A stretch of 14,078 nt of DNA from CAZSPL01 sp964608735 (lineage in GTDB: Bacteria; JAJVIF01; JAPKYR01; CAZSPL01): the NCBI GenBank assembly GCA_964608735.1, contig CAZSPL010000091.1:1-14078 (forward strand), in the 5' to 3' direction. This document shows positions 1 through 6,725 of the stretch, one piece after another; the first letter of the stretch is position 1; every line of letters starts with the position of its first letter. A model generated the notes under the pieces. The model ran no database searches. It was not told where the DNA came from and saw only the letters and a list, made by a program, of their open reading frames with translations. Position numbers and translations under genes: made by a program.

Positions 1-87
1 CCCGCCACCGGAACACCCGACGCAAAGCACAATGCACCATGCGATGCATAACAGGATTCCAACCGCAAACATAGCATTCCCACGCAT
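1..87 (-). CDS. Lipoprotein, N-terminal fragment (runs off left edge)
   Basis: On the minus strand an ATG at 87-85 opens a frame of 29 codons that stays open to the window edge. The peptide is a short basic start (MRGN), a hydrophobic stretch, and then VGCSGGG, which reads as a signal-peptidase-II leader with the acylated cysteine at residue 25. The Gly/Ser run after the cysteine resembles the CSGNGNGG of the lipoprotein at 1714. A GAGG lies about 9 nt upstream of the ATG, and AAGG lies closer in. The gene lies downstream of the permease in the same direction but beyond that gene's terminator, so it is probably transcribed separately. The mature part is outside the window, so no function can be given. 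The reading as a lipoprotein start is fairly firm; the identity is unknown. Confidence 0.6.
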   Translation of the reverse strand, partial: MRGNAMFAVGILLCIAWCIVLCVGCSGGG

Positions 88-190
88 TTCCTTATACCTC
101 GATAGATTAGACACATGATAGTTCATGATGCTTGGATTCTGGAAGGCCAGCAAAAAATCGTCCTTTAGCCGTTGTGCAGATAAAATGAAT

Positions 191-222
191 TGGGGCCAGG
201 CTCCATTTGGAGCCTGGCCCCA
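191..222 (-). terminator. Strong hairpin, probable terminator of the permease gene
   Basis: A perfect 14-bp inverted repeat (191-204 with 209-222) surrounds the loop ATTT. It begins 7 nt past the permease stop codon at 229. Read on the minus strand, the stem is followed by a T-rich stretch (ATTCATTTTATCT) rather than an unbroken T-run. This supports an intrinsic terminator. The very long, perfect, GC-rich stem is also typical of dispersed hairpin repeats, so it may be a repeat copy serving as terminator. Confidence 0.7.
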
Positions 223-228
223 GTATTA

Positions 229-1014
229 TCAATTACGCTCGGTTCGCGATAGAAGCCGACGCAGGCCGGTGAGTCCGAGGAAGAGGGCGAAGATGATTGC
301 GAGGTAGATGTCCGCCACGCCGAGGGCGACAGATGAAGAAATCAGGCTTCCGATAACGGCCCCCGCGGCGAGCGGAAGACCGGCGGCTACTTCGATTTCC
401 CCCGCCTGACGATAGCGGAACAGTCCCACAAGCGCGGTCGGGATGATCGCGCACAGGCTTGTCCCGTGGGCGGTTTTTTCGGCCAGGCCGAGCAGTTGAA
501 CCCCGGCGGGGACGAATACAACTCCTCCTCCCACGCCGAAGAAGCCGGAAACGAATCCCGCGACCCCGCCGGTCAATCCCGCGAGCAGGGGGGATACGAC
601 AGCCTGGCCCGGCTCCGTCCCGGCACCGAGGAATGCGGTGTACCCGTGGCGAATCGCGAGGATGAGAAGCATGGCCCCGAACAGCTTGTACATCGCGCGG
701 TTGGTGAAGCGCTTAACGAGTCCCGAGCCGATATACGCCCCCACCACCCCGCCGATGGCAAGCGGGACAGCCGCAATCCAATTGAACCCGGGGTCGCGGC
801 TGTAGACGATTACGCCGACAACGGCGAGGGGCACCGTGGCGATGAGGCTCGAACCCTGGGCGCGTTTCTGGCTCAGGCCGTACCAGGTGAGCAGCGGGAT
901 CATGATAATCCCCCCGCCCACACCCATCAGGCCGCCTATCAATCCGCCGGCGAGCCCGATCAGCAGGTAAACAATCGGTTTCGGCATGGATGCAAATATA
1001 TCAGATATGGACAA
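229..1014 (-). CDS. TauE/SafE family permease (sulfite/sulfonate exporter-like)
   Basis: Predicted inner-membrane transporter of 261 aa, the usual size for the TauE/SafE (formerly DUF81) family. The family's internal duplication is clear: a glycine-rich signature GLMGVGGGIIMIP at residues 28-40 recurs as GFFGVGGGVVFVP at 157-169, each followed by a G(S/T)SL motif (residues 54-57 and 184-187). Hydrophobic segments fill nearly the whole protein, consistent with about 8 membrane spans. Family members move organosulfur anions, sulfite or related compounds, but the substrate here cannot be read from sequence and no sulfur-metabolism gene is nearby. The frame as given starts at a TTG (1014-1012) with no clear Shine-Dalgarno; an ATG at 987-985 would give 252 aa and still keep every membrane segment. 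A TATAAT at 1049-1044 supports a short leader. The gene ends at a strong hairpin and is likely monocistronic. Confidence 0.88.
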   Translation of the reverse strand: MSISDIFASMPKPIVYLLIGLAGGLIGGLMGVGGGIIMIPLLTWYGLSQKRAQGSSLIATVPLAVVGVIVYSRDPGFNWIAAVPLAIGGVVGAYIGSGLVKRFTNRAMYKLFGAMLLILAIRHGYTAFLGAGTEPGQAVVSPLLAGLTGGVAGFVSGFFGVGGGVVFVPAGVQLLGLAEKTAHGTSLCAIIPTALVGLFRYRQAGEIEVAAGLPLAAGAVIGSLISSSVALGVADIYLAIIFALFLGLTGLRRLLSRTERN

Positions 1015-1043
1015 CGCAGGGAAATCGTCGCGCGCGTGGTGAT

Positions 1044-1049
1044 ATTATA
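1044..1049 (-). promoter_or_regulatory. Candidate -10 box for the permease gene
   Basis: The minus strand reads a perfect TATAAT at 1049-1044, about 30 nt upstream of the TTG start at 1014. No good -35 match lies 16-18 nt upstream; the expected -35 position (about 1067-1072) overlaps the candidate -10 of the divergent lipoprotein gene. Called on the -10 alone. Confidence 0.45.
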
Positions 1050-1065
1050 CCGACACGAAAAACTG

Positions 1066-1074
1066 TGGTATACT
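1066..1074 (+). promoter_or_regulatory. Candidate extended -10 promoter for the 132-aa lipoprotein gene
   Basis: TGGTATACT (1066-1074) matches an extended -10 (TGn plus TATACT, five of six to consensus). It lies about 34 nt upstream of the ATG at 1108. There is no convincing -35 box, which extended -10 promoters can lack. It sits about 20 bp from the opposed -10 at 1044-1049. Confidence 0.45.
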
Positions 1075-1107
1075 CAAAGGCGAAAACTCTATCTCGAAGG
1101 TGCAAAC

Positions 1108-1506
1108 ATGGAGAATAAGCTGCATTCAAGATTATGCTTCTCCGCATTTTTTCTCCTTATCCTGATGGTGTTCGTCCTTGCGGCAACGGGATGCCAGAGC
1201 CTGAAGCGCATCAATGGAACGGTGGCCGGAACGGTATACCAGAACAAGCGCCCCATGGCAAACTTCAAGGTCTCGCTGCGTTCGGTTGAGAGCGGGCAGA
1301 TTATCGCCACCGAGCCAACAAACCAGCAGGGGCACTACATCATTTCCGACGTGCCTCCCGGAGAATACGAAGTACTCGTGTTGAACTTCTCTGGAGCCCC
1401 CCACCCGGGCTACGTGGGGCATATCAAGGTAAGGCCGGGACGTACGGAAAAATGCGACCCCGACCTTGGCGGAGGAGACCTGCCGGAACCAAAATTCTCG
1501 AAATAA
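1108..1506 (+). CDS. Small lipoprotein with carboxypeptidase-regulatory-like beta-sandwich domain
   Basis: Predicted 132-aa envelope lipoprotein. The leader (residues 1-28) is hydrophobic and ends in LAATG before Cys29, a lipobox-like site. Residues 36-91 match the carboxypeptidase regulatory-like or transthyretin-like fold: NGTVAGTVY, then an ANFKVSLRS strand, a GHYIISDVPPGEYEVLV strand pair and the usual 'PPGxY' turn. Such domains usually serve as structural or adhesion modules in secreted proteins, so no enzymatic role is proposed. The tail (residues 92-132) is proline/glycine rich with no recognisable motif. The start is set by GAAGG (1096-1100) 7 nt upstream of the ATG. The frame is open far upstream, to 466, but that part is antisense to the permease and is a shadow. 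The gene has its own candidate promoter and a classic terminator 21 nt past its stop, so it is monocistronic. Confidence 0.82.
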   Translation: MENKLHSRLCFSAFFLLILMVFVLAATGCQSLKRINGTVAGTVYQNKRPMANFKVSLRSVESGQIIATEPTNQQGHYIISDVPPGEYEVLVLNFSGAPHPGYVGHIKVRPGRTEKCDPDLGGGDLPEPKFSK

Positions 1507-1527
1507 CGCCGCTTGAAATCAGAGCAC

Positions 1528-1550
1528 AAACCGCCGCAAGGCGGTTTTTT
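1528..1550 (+). terminator. Rho-independent terminator of the 132-aa lipoprotein gene
   Basis: An 8-bp stem (1528-1535, AAACCGCC, pairing with 1540-1547, GGCGGTTT) closes a GCAA tetraloop of the GNRA type. The hairpin runs directly into a six-T tract at 1545-1550. It lies 21 nt downstream of the stop codon. Confidence 0.92.
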
Positions 1551-1697
1551 CCTATCCTTAATATGTATTTTTTTTCGTAATATCTAATCAAAGTTAATAG
1601 GAAAGGGCAGTTGGACCGCATTTTCATTCCAGCTTTCCGGATATTCAAATAGCAAATCAAGTCCCAGCCAAGACTGGGTGGATTTATTCATAATCAC

Positions 1698-1703
1698 AGG
1701 AGG
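1698..1703 (+). promoter_or_regulatory. Consensus Shine-Dalgarno that fixes the start of the 741-aa lipoprotein
   Basis: A full AGGAGG lies 10 nt upstream of the ATG at 1714. The upstream in-frame ATG at 1678 lacks such a site and would put 12 extra residues before the leader, so the start at 1714 is preferred. Confidence 0.8.
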
Positions 1704-1713
1704 TTGCTTATTA

Positions 1714-3939
1714 ATGCAAGCGATAAGAGCTACATTCACTTCCATCCTCGTTGTCCTGCTGATAGCCTTCGCGACCGGCTGCAGCGGCAACGGAAACGGT
1801 GGAGCGGTATTACCGGATACGGCAAGTCCGGACACCGCGCAGTCGATGACGGGTGCCGGCCTGTGGGGCTCATGGCAGGTTGCCATCGACCCCTACACTC
1901 AGGGCGTGGAGATAACCCAGCTCAGGCAGTGTGATTACATCCTCAATGTTCTCGGTTTCCTCGAACCGCCCGCGCTTACCGGTATGACAATCAATTTCGA
2001 TACGCTGGCTATCGATTTCGACAACCAGTTGATCAGCGTCGATGTCGTCCTGACACATCCCCTCGTCTCACCTGAGGGAGTATTCCAGGGATTCGACGTG
2101 AGGGGAATCGTCTTCGGCCCCGCGGTCACCAACGCCGACGGTTTGACCGTTGTCATGAACCCGGAGGACTTCACCAGTGTTCCGTTCGGCTACCAGGACG
2201 GGCTCCTCGGCGCGCCGGATTCTTATGCGAACTACGACGGCCTCTGGGGATACCGCTATTTCGCGGACAACCTCGACATGGATGATGACCTTGCGACATT
2301 CTTCTCCGTCCAGGAAAATCTCGATGCTCGAGGCATCTTCAGCGAAGGCACACAGAACGTCAGGCATTACGAGCTCGCCTGGGGGGGCTCCGGATATGAC
2401 ATGCTTATTTTCAACTACGCCGTCTATGCCAACTACAACTGGCCCGTCGGCGACCCGCCTTACGAACTGGAAGATTTTCTTATCACGACGGCCAACTGCC
2501 AGGAGGCATTCTGCGCCAGCATTACCGAAACATATAACACCCTGAATTATTATGAGGGCGCGGGAACCGGTATGATCAGCCTCGATGTCGAGGTCTGGGA
2601 CTGGCAAGGCCAGGGAAGCACCGACGTGACGATTGAATCGCCCGCGGGAGGTCTTGCGGCCGCAGCCTATACATCGACTGACGCCGGGACAACCGATTTC
2701 AGCGTTATCTATCATTTCGTGGACCTTGCCCCGGTGCCGCCGATAGATGGCACTCTCGGATTCATGATCAAGGTCACCGATCCGATGACATTCGGTGCGT
2801 CGTGGTTCCTCGAGCTGCTGCCGGAATCCAATGCCATGTATAACGAGCAGGTTTATAATTGCTTCGCATACACTGCGACGGTCACCAACTACGCGCAGGC
2901 CGAACCGCCGGATCCTGTGGGAGATCTTACGCTCTCAACCGGGCGCACAGGCCAGACACCGACTGTAGAGGTGACCGGCGTGACGATAACATGGACCGAC
3001 CCGGGCGACCCGGACATCGTGGAGTACGGTATATATGTCGATGAATCACCGTACACCGGCCTCGATGACGACTTCGTCCTGCTCGGGATATCGACAACCA
3101 CCAGCTACACTCACGACTCATCCAGCCTGGTGCCGCTGGACGGCAACGCGGCATACTCATACACCGTTCGAAGCCGCTCCATAGCCACGGGTGGCGCGGC
3201 GGTACCTGACAGTGAAGCCGGGGACAGCCAGTTGGCCTTCATCGAGTTGGAAAACTTCGAGGGCGGCACCGCCGCGGGCGGCGGGACATGGACAAGCCAG
3301 TCGGATGACGGCGTCGTCCTGTGGACCGACCTGCCGACCGGCACATACAACATCAACGGCGAGAGCTTCGGGTATGACACCACATGGAACCTCGCCGGCG
3401 GCTCCGAAGCTGCAACCGAATGGACCATGCTTACAAGCCCCGAGATTCCCGATGTTACCGACGCCAACCGCGCCATTTTCGAGCTGAACCACGACCAGCG
3501 CGGCATTAACTTCTCATCTTTTGCATCACGTGGGTACGGCACATACAGCACGCCGCCTACGAGCGGTACCAATGACCATACCGTTGGCGATTTCGACTGG
3601 TGCAATGAAAACATGTATGGTTTCACCTACAACCGCATCCAGGGCTGGGATAGTACCATCCCGAACAGCGGCCCGAGCTGGGCGCTCGTATTCCTCGAAC
3701 CCGAGGCCTGCATGGAAGCCCTCGGCTACAACCAGTGGGCATACACATGGGACGGCGCTCACAGTACGGGAGTCGGCCCCTTCTTCTCCGGTGGTTCATG
3801 GTTCAACGACAGTTGCGCCGACAGCGGTTACGTCGACGGACGCCGCTATGTCGGAATCGGTTTCGGCCGATACTGGGATTGCACAGCGAATACGATGGAT
3901 GCCATTGTCCACGATGACATCGCCGTAATCGTCGACTAA
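1714..3939 (+). CDS. Large lipoprotein with a fibronectin type III-like domain, function unknown
   Basis: Predicted 741-aa surface or periplasmic lipoprotein. The leader ends in FATG before Cys23, followed by a flexible SGNGNGG linker. Three parts can be seen. Residues about 45-390 form an unrecognised, strand-rich region with many aromatic and acidic residues (for example THPL, DVRGIVFGP, LWGYRYFAD). Residues about 396-495 resemble a fibronectin type III domain: PPDPVGDLTL, VTITWTDPGDPDIVEYGIYVD, and a closing SYTVRSRS strand. Residues about 500-741 begin with ENFEGG and are rich in W, G and D. They resemble a jelly-roll or lectin-like beta-sandwich, but this is inference. No catalytic motif or membrane-spanning C-terminal anchor is visible. 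The start is chosen by the AGGAGG at 1698, and the gene ends at a strong terminator. It is flanked by independent transcription units, so context gives no role. Domain-level confidence is moderate; gene confidence is high. Confidence 0.85.
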   Translation: MQAIRATFTSILVVLLIAFATGCSGNGNGGAVLPDTASPDTAQSMTGAGLWGSWQVAIDPYTQGVEITQLRQCDYILNVLGFLEPPALTGMTINFDTLAIDFDNQLISVDVVLTHPLVSPEGVFQGFDVRGIVFGPAVTNADGLTVVMNPEDFTSVPFGYQDGLLGAPDSYANYDGLWGYRYFADNLDMDDDLATFFSVQENLDARGIFSEGTQNVRHYELAWGGSGYDMLIFNYAVYANYNWPVGDPPYELEDFLITTANCQEAFCASITETYNTLNYYEGAGTGMISLDVEVWDWQGQGSTDVTIESPAGGLAAAAYTSTDAGTTDFSVIYHFVDLAPVPPIDGTLGFMIKVTDPMTFGASWFLELLPESNAMYNEQVYNCFAYTATVTNYAQAEPPDPVGDLTLSTGRTGQTPTVEVTGVTITWTDPGDPDIVEYGIYVDESPYTGLDDDFVLLGISTTTSYTHDSSSLVPLDGNAAYSYTVRSRSIATGGAAVPDSEAGDSQLAFIELENFEGGTAAGGGTWTSQSDDGVVLWTDLPTGTYNINGESFGYDTTWNLAGGSEAATEWTMLTSPEIPDVTDANRAIFELNHDQRGINFSSFASRGYGTYSTPPTSGTNDHTVGDFDWCNENMYGFTYNRIQGWDSTIPNSGPSWALVFLEPEACMEALGYNQWAYTWDGAHSTGVGPFFSGGSWFNDSCADSGYVDGRRYVGIGFGRYWDCTANTMDAIVHDDIAVIVD

Positions 3940-3961
3940 TCACGTTTTCGAATTTAATAAC

Positions 3962-3990
3962 AGAGCCCGGAAAACCCGGGCTCTTTTTTT
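3962..3990 (+). terminator. Rho-independent terminator between convergent genes
   Basis: A 9-bp perfect stem (3962-3970, AGAGCCCGG, with 3976-3984) and a 5-nt loop are followed by a run of seven T (3984-3990). It lies 22 nt past the 741-aa lipoprotein stop. It also lies just beyond the stop of the convergent gene at 4007. On the minus strand only a weak T-rich tail follows, so it may work in both directions but best on plus. Confidence 0.93.
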
Positions 3991-4006
3991 CGCGTCGACG
4001 AGATGA

Positions 4007-4648
4007 TTAGTATCCCTGGGGCCTTGTTTTAACATTGAATTGCAAATCGAGGAATATCTTTTTCGCGTCATCCTGAAGGAACAGGAAATCGCCGGGCGGG
4101 GCGGCTAAGCTCAACGAATAAACGCTGTCGCCGGCGAGGGTATAGTAGTTCGCGAGCATCATCCTCTTGCCGAGTGGAAACCGCTCGATCTCCTTCGCAT
4201 AGAGGTGCAGGTCCAGCTCGGTCATCAATTCCATGTATTCCCCGACGCGTTCGACAATCAATACCTGCTCGATATAAGGGCGCGACGGATTCGGTACACG
4301 GTCATACTTCGCGGGCGTGATGCGGGTTCCCTTCAGGTATGACGAATTGTAAATCCGCTGCTGCCCGAGGACCCATATTTCCGACATTTTATCCTGCGCC
4401 GTCCTGCTGAGGAGAATGCCGTCAAGACGCGTCAGCCATATGTATGAATCATCCCGCTTCAGCAGGAAAAGCTCCTTGAGGTCGACTGTTTCCTGCCGCT
4501 CCCTTTCGAATCCATGCGTATCGGTGAGGAGCACCTCATACTGGTCCACATAAAAACCGCTCGGGGGAGGGAGTGTTTCATCACCGCTTGAGCAGGCGGG
4601 CAGGCTCAACACCGCAAGGATTGCAAGAAATATCGCGTATCTTCTCAT
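4007..4648 (-). CDS. Unrecognised lipoprotein, second gene of a two-gene operon
   Basis: Predicted 213-aa lipoprotein. The leader MRRYAIFLAILAVLSLPA precedes Cys19 (lipobox SLPAC), then SSGDE; the Asp/Glu after the cysteine is not directly at +2, so sorting cannot be told. The mature part alternates strands and charged loops: YEVLLTDT near residue 38, LFLLKRDDSYIWLTRLDGILL near 65-85, EQVLIVERVGEYMELMTELDLHLY near 125-150, and a final FLFLQDDAKKIFLDLQF. It has no catalytic signature and I do not recognise a family. The start is clear: GGAGG lies 7 nt upstream of the ATG at 4648, and the ATG overlaps the TGA of the upstream gene (ATGA, 4645-4648). That overlap implies translational coupling and a joint role with the membrane-anchored partner. 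Confidence 0.8.
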   Translation of the reverse strand: MRRYAIFLAILAVLSLPACSSGDETLPPPSGFYVDQYEVLLTDTHGFERERQETVDLKELFLLKRDDSYIWLTRLDGILLSRTAQDKMSEIWVLGQQRIYNSSYLKGTRITPAKYDRVPNPSRPYIEQVLIVERVGEYMELMTELDLHLYAKEIERFPLGKRMMLANYYTLAGDSVYSLSLAAPPGDFLFLQDDAKKIFLDLQFNVKTRPQGY

Positions 4649-5034
4649 CCACGGTCCTCCGGCGACGGGGCTGTTTCGGACATGATATGGTAGTACTTTA
4701 TCAGGTAGCCGTTCACGCGTTTGATATATCCCGCCATCAGTTGCGGGTAGTTCTTGAATTCGCGAACGCCCGTTGTCTCGATATCCGGGATGTGGACTAG
4801 CACGGGATCCGCCCGTGAGCCCTCCCCTTCCGCGACGCCCGGCCCGGGCACATTGCCTTCACCGGGCCACCAATCGAGGCTCACTTCATCCGTCGCATCG
4901 AGCAGGGCGTAATCATCGGCGGACTCACCGTCGTAAGCCGGTTCATTCAGGCCGCCCGTCGCGATGATAGAAAGGTTGATTATCAGCAGCGCGATGAAGG
5001 CGGTTGTCCACATTATGGTATAGGCCCTGTTCAC
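4645..5034 (-). CDS. Small single-pass membrane-anchored protein, first gene of a two-gene operon
   Basis: Predicted 129-aa protein with one hydrophobic segment at residues about 8-27 (IMWTTAFIALLIINLSIIAT). It is probably an uncleaved anchor, because no cleavage site or lipobox follows. The exported part is acidic and disordered-looking (residues 30-78, rich in D, E, G and P, including WWPGEGNVPGPG), then a more helical stretch near 90-122 with several Tyr and Lys. No family is recognised. The start used is GTG at 5034-5032 without a clear Shine-Dalgarno; an ATG at 5013 (residue 8) sits behind AACAGGG and is an alternative that would trim the front of the anchor. The stop overlaps the next gene's ATG by 4 nt. 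It is divergent from tilS, with only 48 bp between them. Confidence 0.7.
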   Translation of the reverse strand: MNRAYTIMWTTAFIALLIINLSIIATGGLNEPAYDGESADDYALLDATDEVSLDWWPGEGNVPGPGVAEGEGSRADPVLVHIPDIETTGVREFKNYPQLMAGYIKRVNGYLIKYYHIMSETAPSPEDRG

Positions 5035-5082
5035 GTTTTTTATGATAACATAAGCACAGGATGGTTCATACAGGACACCGGA

Positions 5083-6543
5083 TTGCGTAAATTCCAGCAG
5101 AAAGACCTCGCCGCGCGCTTCCGCTCATTCGTGACCGCGAAGGACCTCATCCTGCCCGGTGACCGGCTTCTCGCGGCGCATTCGGGCGGTACCGACTCGA
5201 CATTCTTGTTCGAGATGCTGCTCGCATCGCGCTATGAGATCGGCTTCGAATTCATCGCCGGACACGTGAACCACGGCCTGAGAGGCAAGTCCGCCGATGA
5301 GGATGAGAAATTCGTCAAAGGCATGTGCGACCGCGAGGGAATCGAATTCCACCGGCGCGAGGTTTCGATAGCCGACATCCGCGAGCGGGACGGGATTTCC
5401 ATTGAGATGGCGGCCCGGAGGCTGAGGTATGACGCGCTCGAGGACATGGCGTCGAGCGCCGGATGCAACAAGGTGGCATTCGCGCACCAGGCGGATGACA
5501 GGGTCGAGACGTTCCTTCTGAGGCTTATGAAGGGGGCAGGTCCGGATGCGCTGTCGTCGATTCCCCTGAGGCGTCCGATGGGAAGCGTCGAGCTCATCCG
5601 CCCGCTGTTCGCGTTCCATCGCAATGAAATAATCGAATGGCTCTACGGCAACTCCGTCGAATATCGCACCGATGAGACCAACCTCGACAAGGCCATCGCG
5701 CGTAACGCGGTACGCGAGCAACTCATCCCGATGATGAGAGAGCGCTTCAACCCGTCCATAGGCCTTGCCATCATACGCGCGATAGAAGCGCTTGAACGGG
5801 ACAGCGATTATCTTAACCGGATAGCCTCTGATGAAGCCATGGCGCGGATAAGCGAAACCCCCGGCGGGGTTGAATTCGACATGGACGGCCTCGGCATCGC
5901 TGATGCGCCCATTATCATCAGGATGCTCCTCGAGACATTCGACCGGCTCGCGGGCGATGAATACCGCTGCGGCTATGATCAGATCATGGCCTCGGTCGGA
6001 CTCTGGACCGACGGCAAACGCAGCGACAGGATAGATTTCCCGCAAGGCTGGACCGTGGTCCGCACGCCGACGGGGTTGCTGCTTCGCGCCACACCGGAAT
6101 TCAAGCCGCCGCCGGAGATAAATCCCGCGGACCTCCCGGTAATCGGCGAAGGGATGTTCCGGCTTCCCGAAATATTCATCATCGTTGCCTCGGTAAAACC
6201 GCGCGGCGAGATCGGGAGCGTGAAACTTCCGCCGCCGGATACGGTCTATTTAAATGTGAAGCTCGCGGGGAACATCAAGGCGGATTACAATCGTTCGGGG
6301 CGCGACATGAAGCCGCTCGGGATGGACGGGCACACGCGGAAGGTGTCCGATATCCTCATGGAAGCCGGAGTGCCGCTTCACAGGCGGGAGTGGATCCCCG
6401 TACTGACAGCGGCGGATGACGAGTCCGATGTGGTCGCGATACCGCATCTCGGGCTGATAGCCGACCGGGCAAGGGTCGGGGATAATGACGAGAGGGTCCT
6501 TGTGGTCGAGATCTCGCCCCCGCTCGGGGATGCCATCCCGTAA
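5083..6543 (+). CDS. tilS: tRNA(Ile)-lysidine synthase TilS
   Basis: Cytoplasmic N-type ATP pyrophosphatase that adds lysine to C34 of tRNA-Ile2 (CAU anticodon), making lysidine and switching the tRNA from Met to Ile identity. The protein has 486 aa; bacterial TilS are often 430-480. Visible motifs are the PP-loop SGGTDS at residues 34-39, the family HVNHGLRG at 61-68, AHQADDRVET at 134-143 and RNAVRE at 207-212. A C-terminal tRNA-binding module lies at about 400-465, with RSGRDMKPLG and VSDILMEAGVP. The start is a TTG at 5083 with CAGGA (5071-5075) 7 nt upstream. An ATG at 5061 is out of frame and soon stops. A TATGAT at 5041-5046 could be its -10, but no -35 is convincing. ftsH follows after 182 bp, a neighbourhood seen in many bacteria. 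The gene appears intact. Confidence 0.95.
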   Translation: MRKFQQKDLAARFRSFVTAKDLILPGDRLLAAHSGGTDSTFLFEMLLASRYEIGFEFIAGHVNHGLRGKSADEDEKFVKGMCDREGIEFHRREVSIADIRERDGISIEMAARRLRYDALEDMASSAGCNKVAFAHQADDRVETFLLRLMKGAGPDALSSIPLRRPMGSVELIRPLFAFHRNEIIEWLYGNSVEYRTDETNLDKAIARNAVREQLIPMMRERFNPSIGLAIIRAIEALERDSDYLNRIASDEAMARISETPGGVEFDMDGLGIADAPIIIRMLLETFDRLAGDEYRCGYDQIMASVGLWTDGKRSDRIDFPQGWTVVRTPTGLLLRATPEFKPPPEINPADLPVIGEGMFRLPEIFIIVASVKPRGEIGSVKLPPPDTVYLNVKLAGNIKADYNRSGRDMKPLGMDGHTRKVSDILMEAGVPLHRREWIPVLTAADDESDVVAIPHLGLIADRARVGDNDERVLVVEISPPLGDAIP

Positions 6544-6597
6544 ACCGGACTAATTAAAATAATATTGAACGACATAACCAGAATAGGTGTCTAACTT

Positions 6598-6675
6598 TAA
6601 TGACCGGTGCTTATGTGATAGGATAAATGGTTCGATTCGATTACATGCGCATATTTAACGTAATGACCGGCGCTT
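6598..6675 (+). repeat. Direct repeat pair TAATGACCGGYGCTT upstream of ftsH
   Basis: TAATGACCGGTGCTT at 6598-6612 recurs as TAATGACCGGCGCTT at 6661-6675, 14 of 15 bases identical, with start-to-start spacing of 63 bp (six helical turns). Both lie in the AT-rich tilS-ftsH spacer, upstream of candidate -10 boxes (GATAAT at 6682-6687, TATAGT at 6692-6697) and 51 bp or more before the ftsH start. They could be paired binding sites of a regulator of ftsH. The function is inferred from position only. Confidence 0.5.
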
Positions 6676-6725
6676 GATGACGATAATATTTTATAGTACG
6701 AGGTGCCTTTAAAGGGTAATAGAAT

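Noticed and set aside
19..28. GACGCAAAGC on the plus strand, resembling the core of a GEMM (cyclic-di-GMP) riboswitch
   Set aside because: The partner segments and the second helix of the aptamer are missing and the site is antisense to a lipoprotein start. It is a chance match.
466..1107. Upstream extension of the 132-aa lipoprotein frame
   Set aside because: It is antisense to the permease and would bury the lipoprotein leader internally. The leader and the GAAGG site show the start at 1108.
1600..1678. Weak hairpins (GGAAAG/CTTTCC and CCCAG/CTGGG) in the leader of the 741-aa lipoprotein gene, considered as a riboswitch
   Set aside because: Stems of 5-6 bp with a long loop in one case, no conserved aptamer motif recognised, and no alternative terminator structure beside the ribosome binding site.
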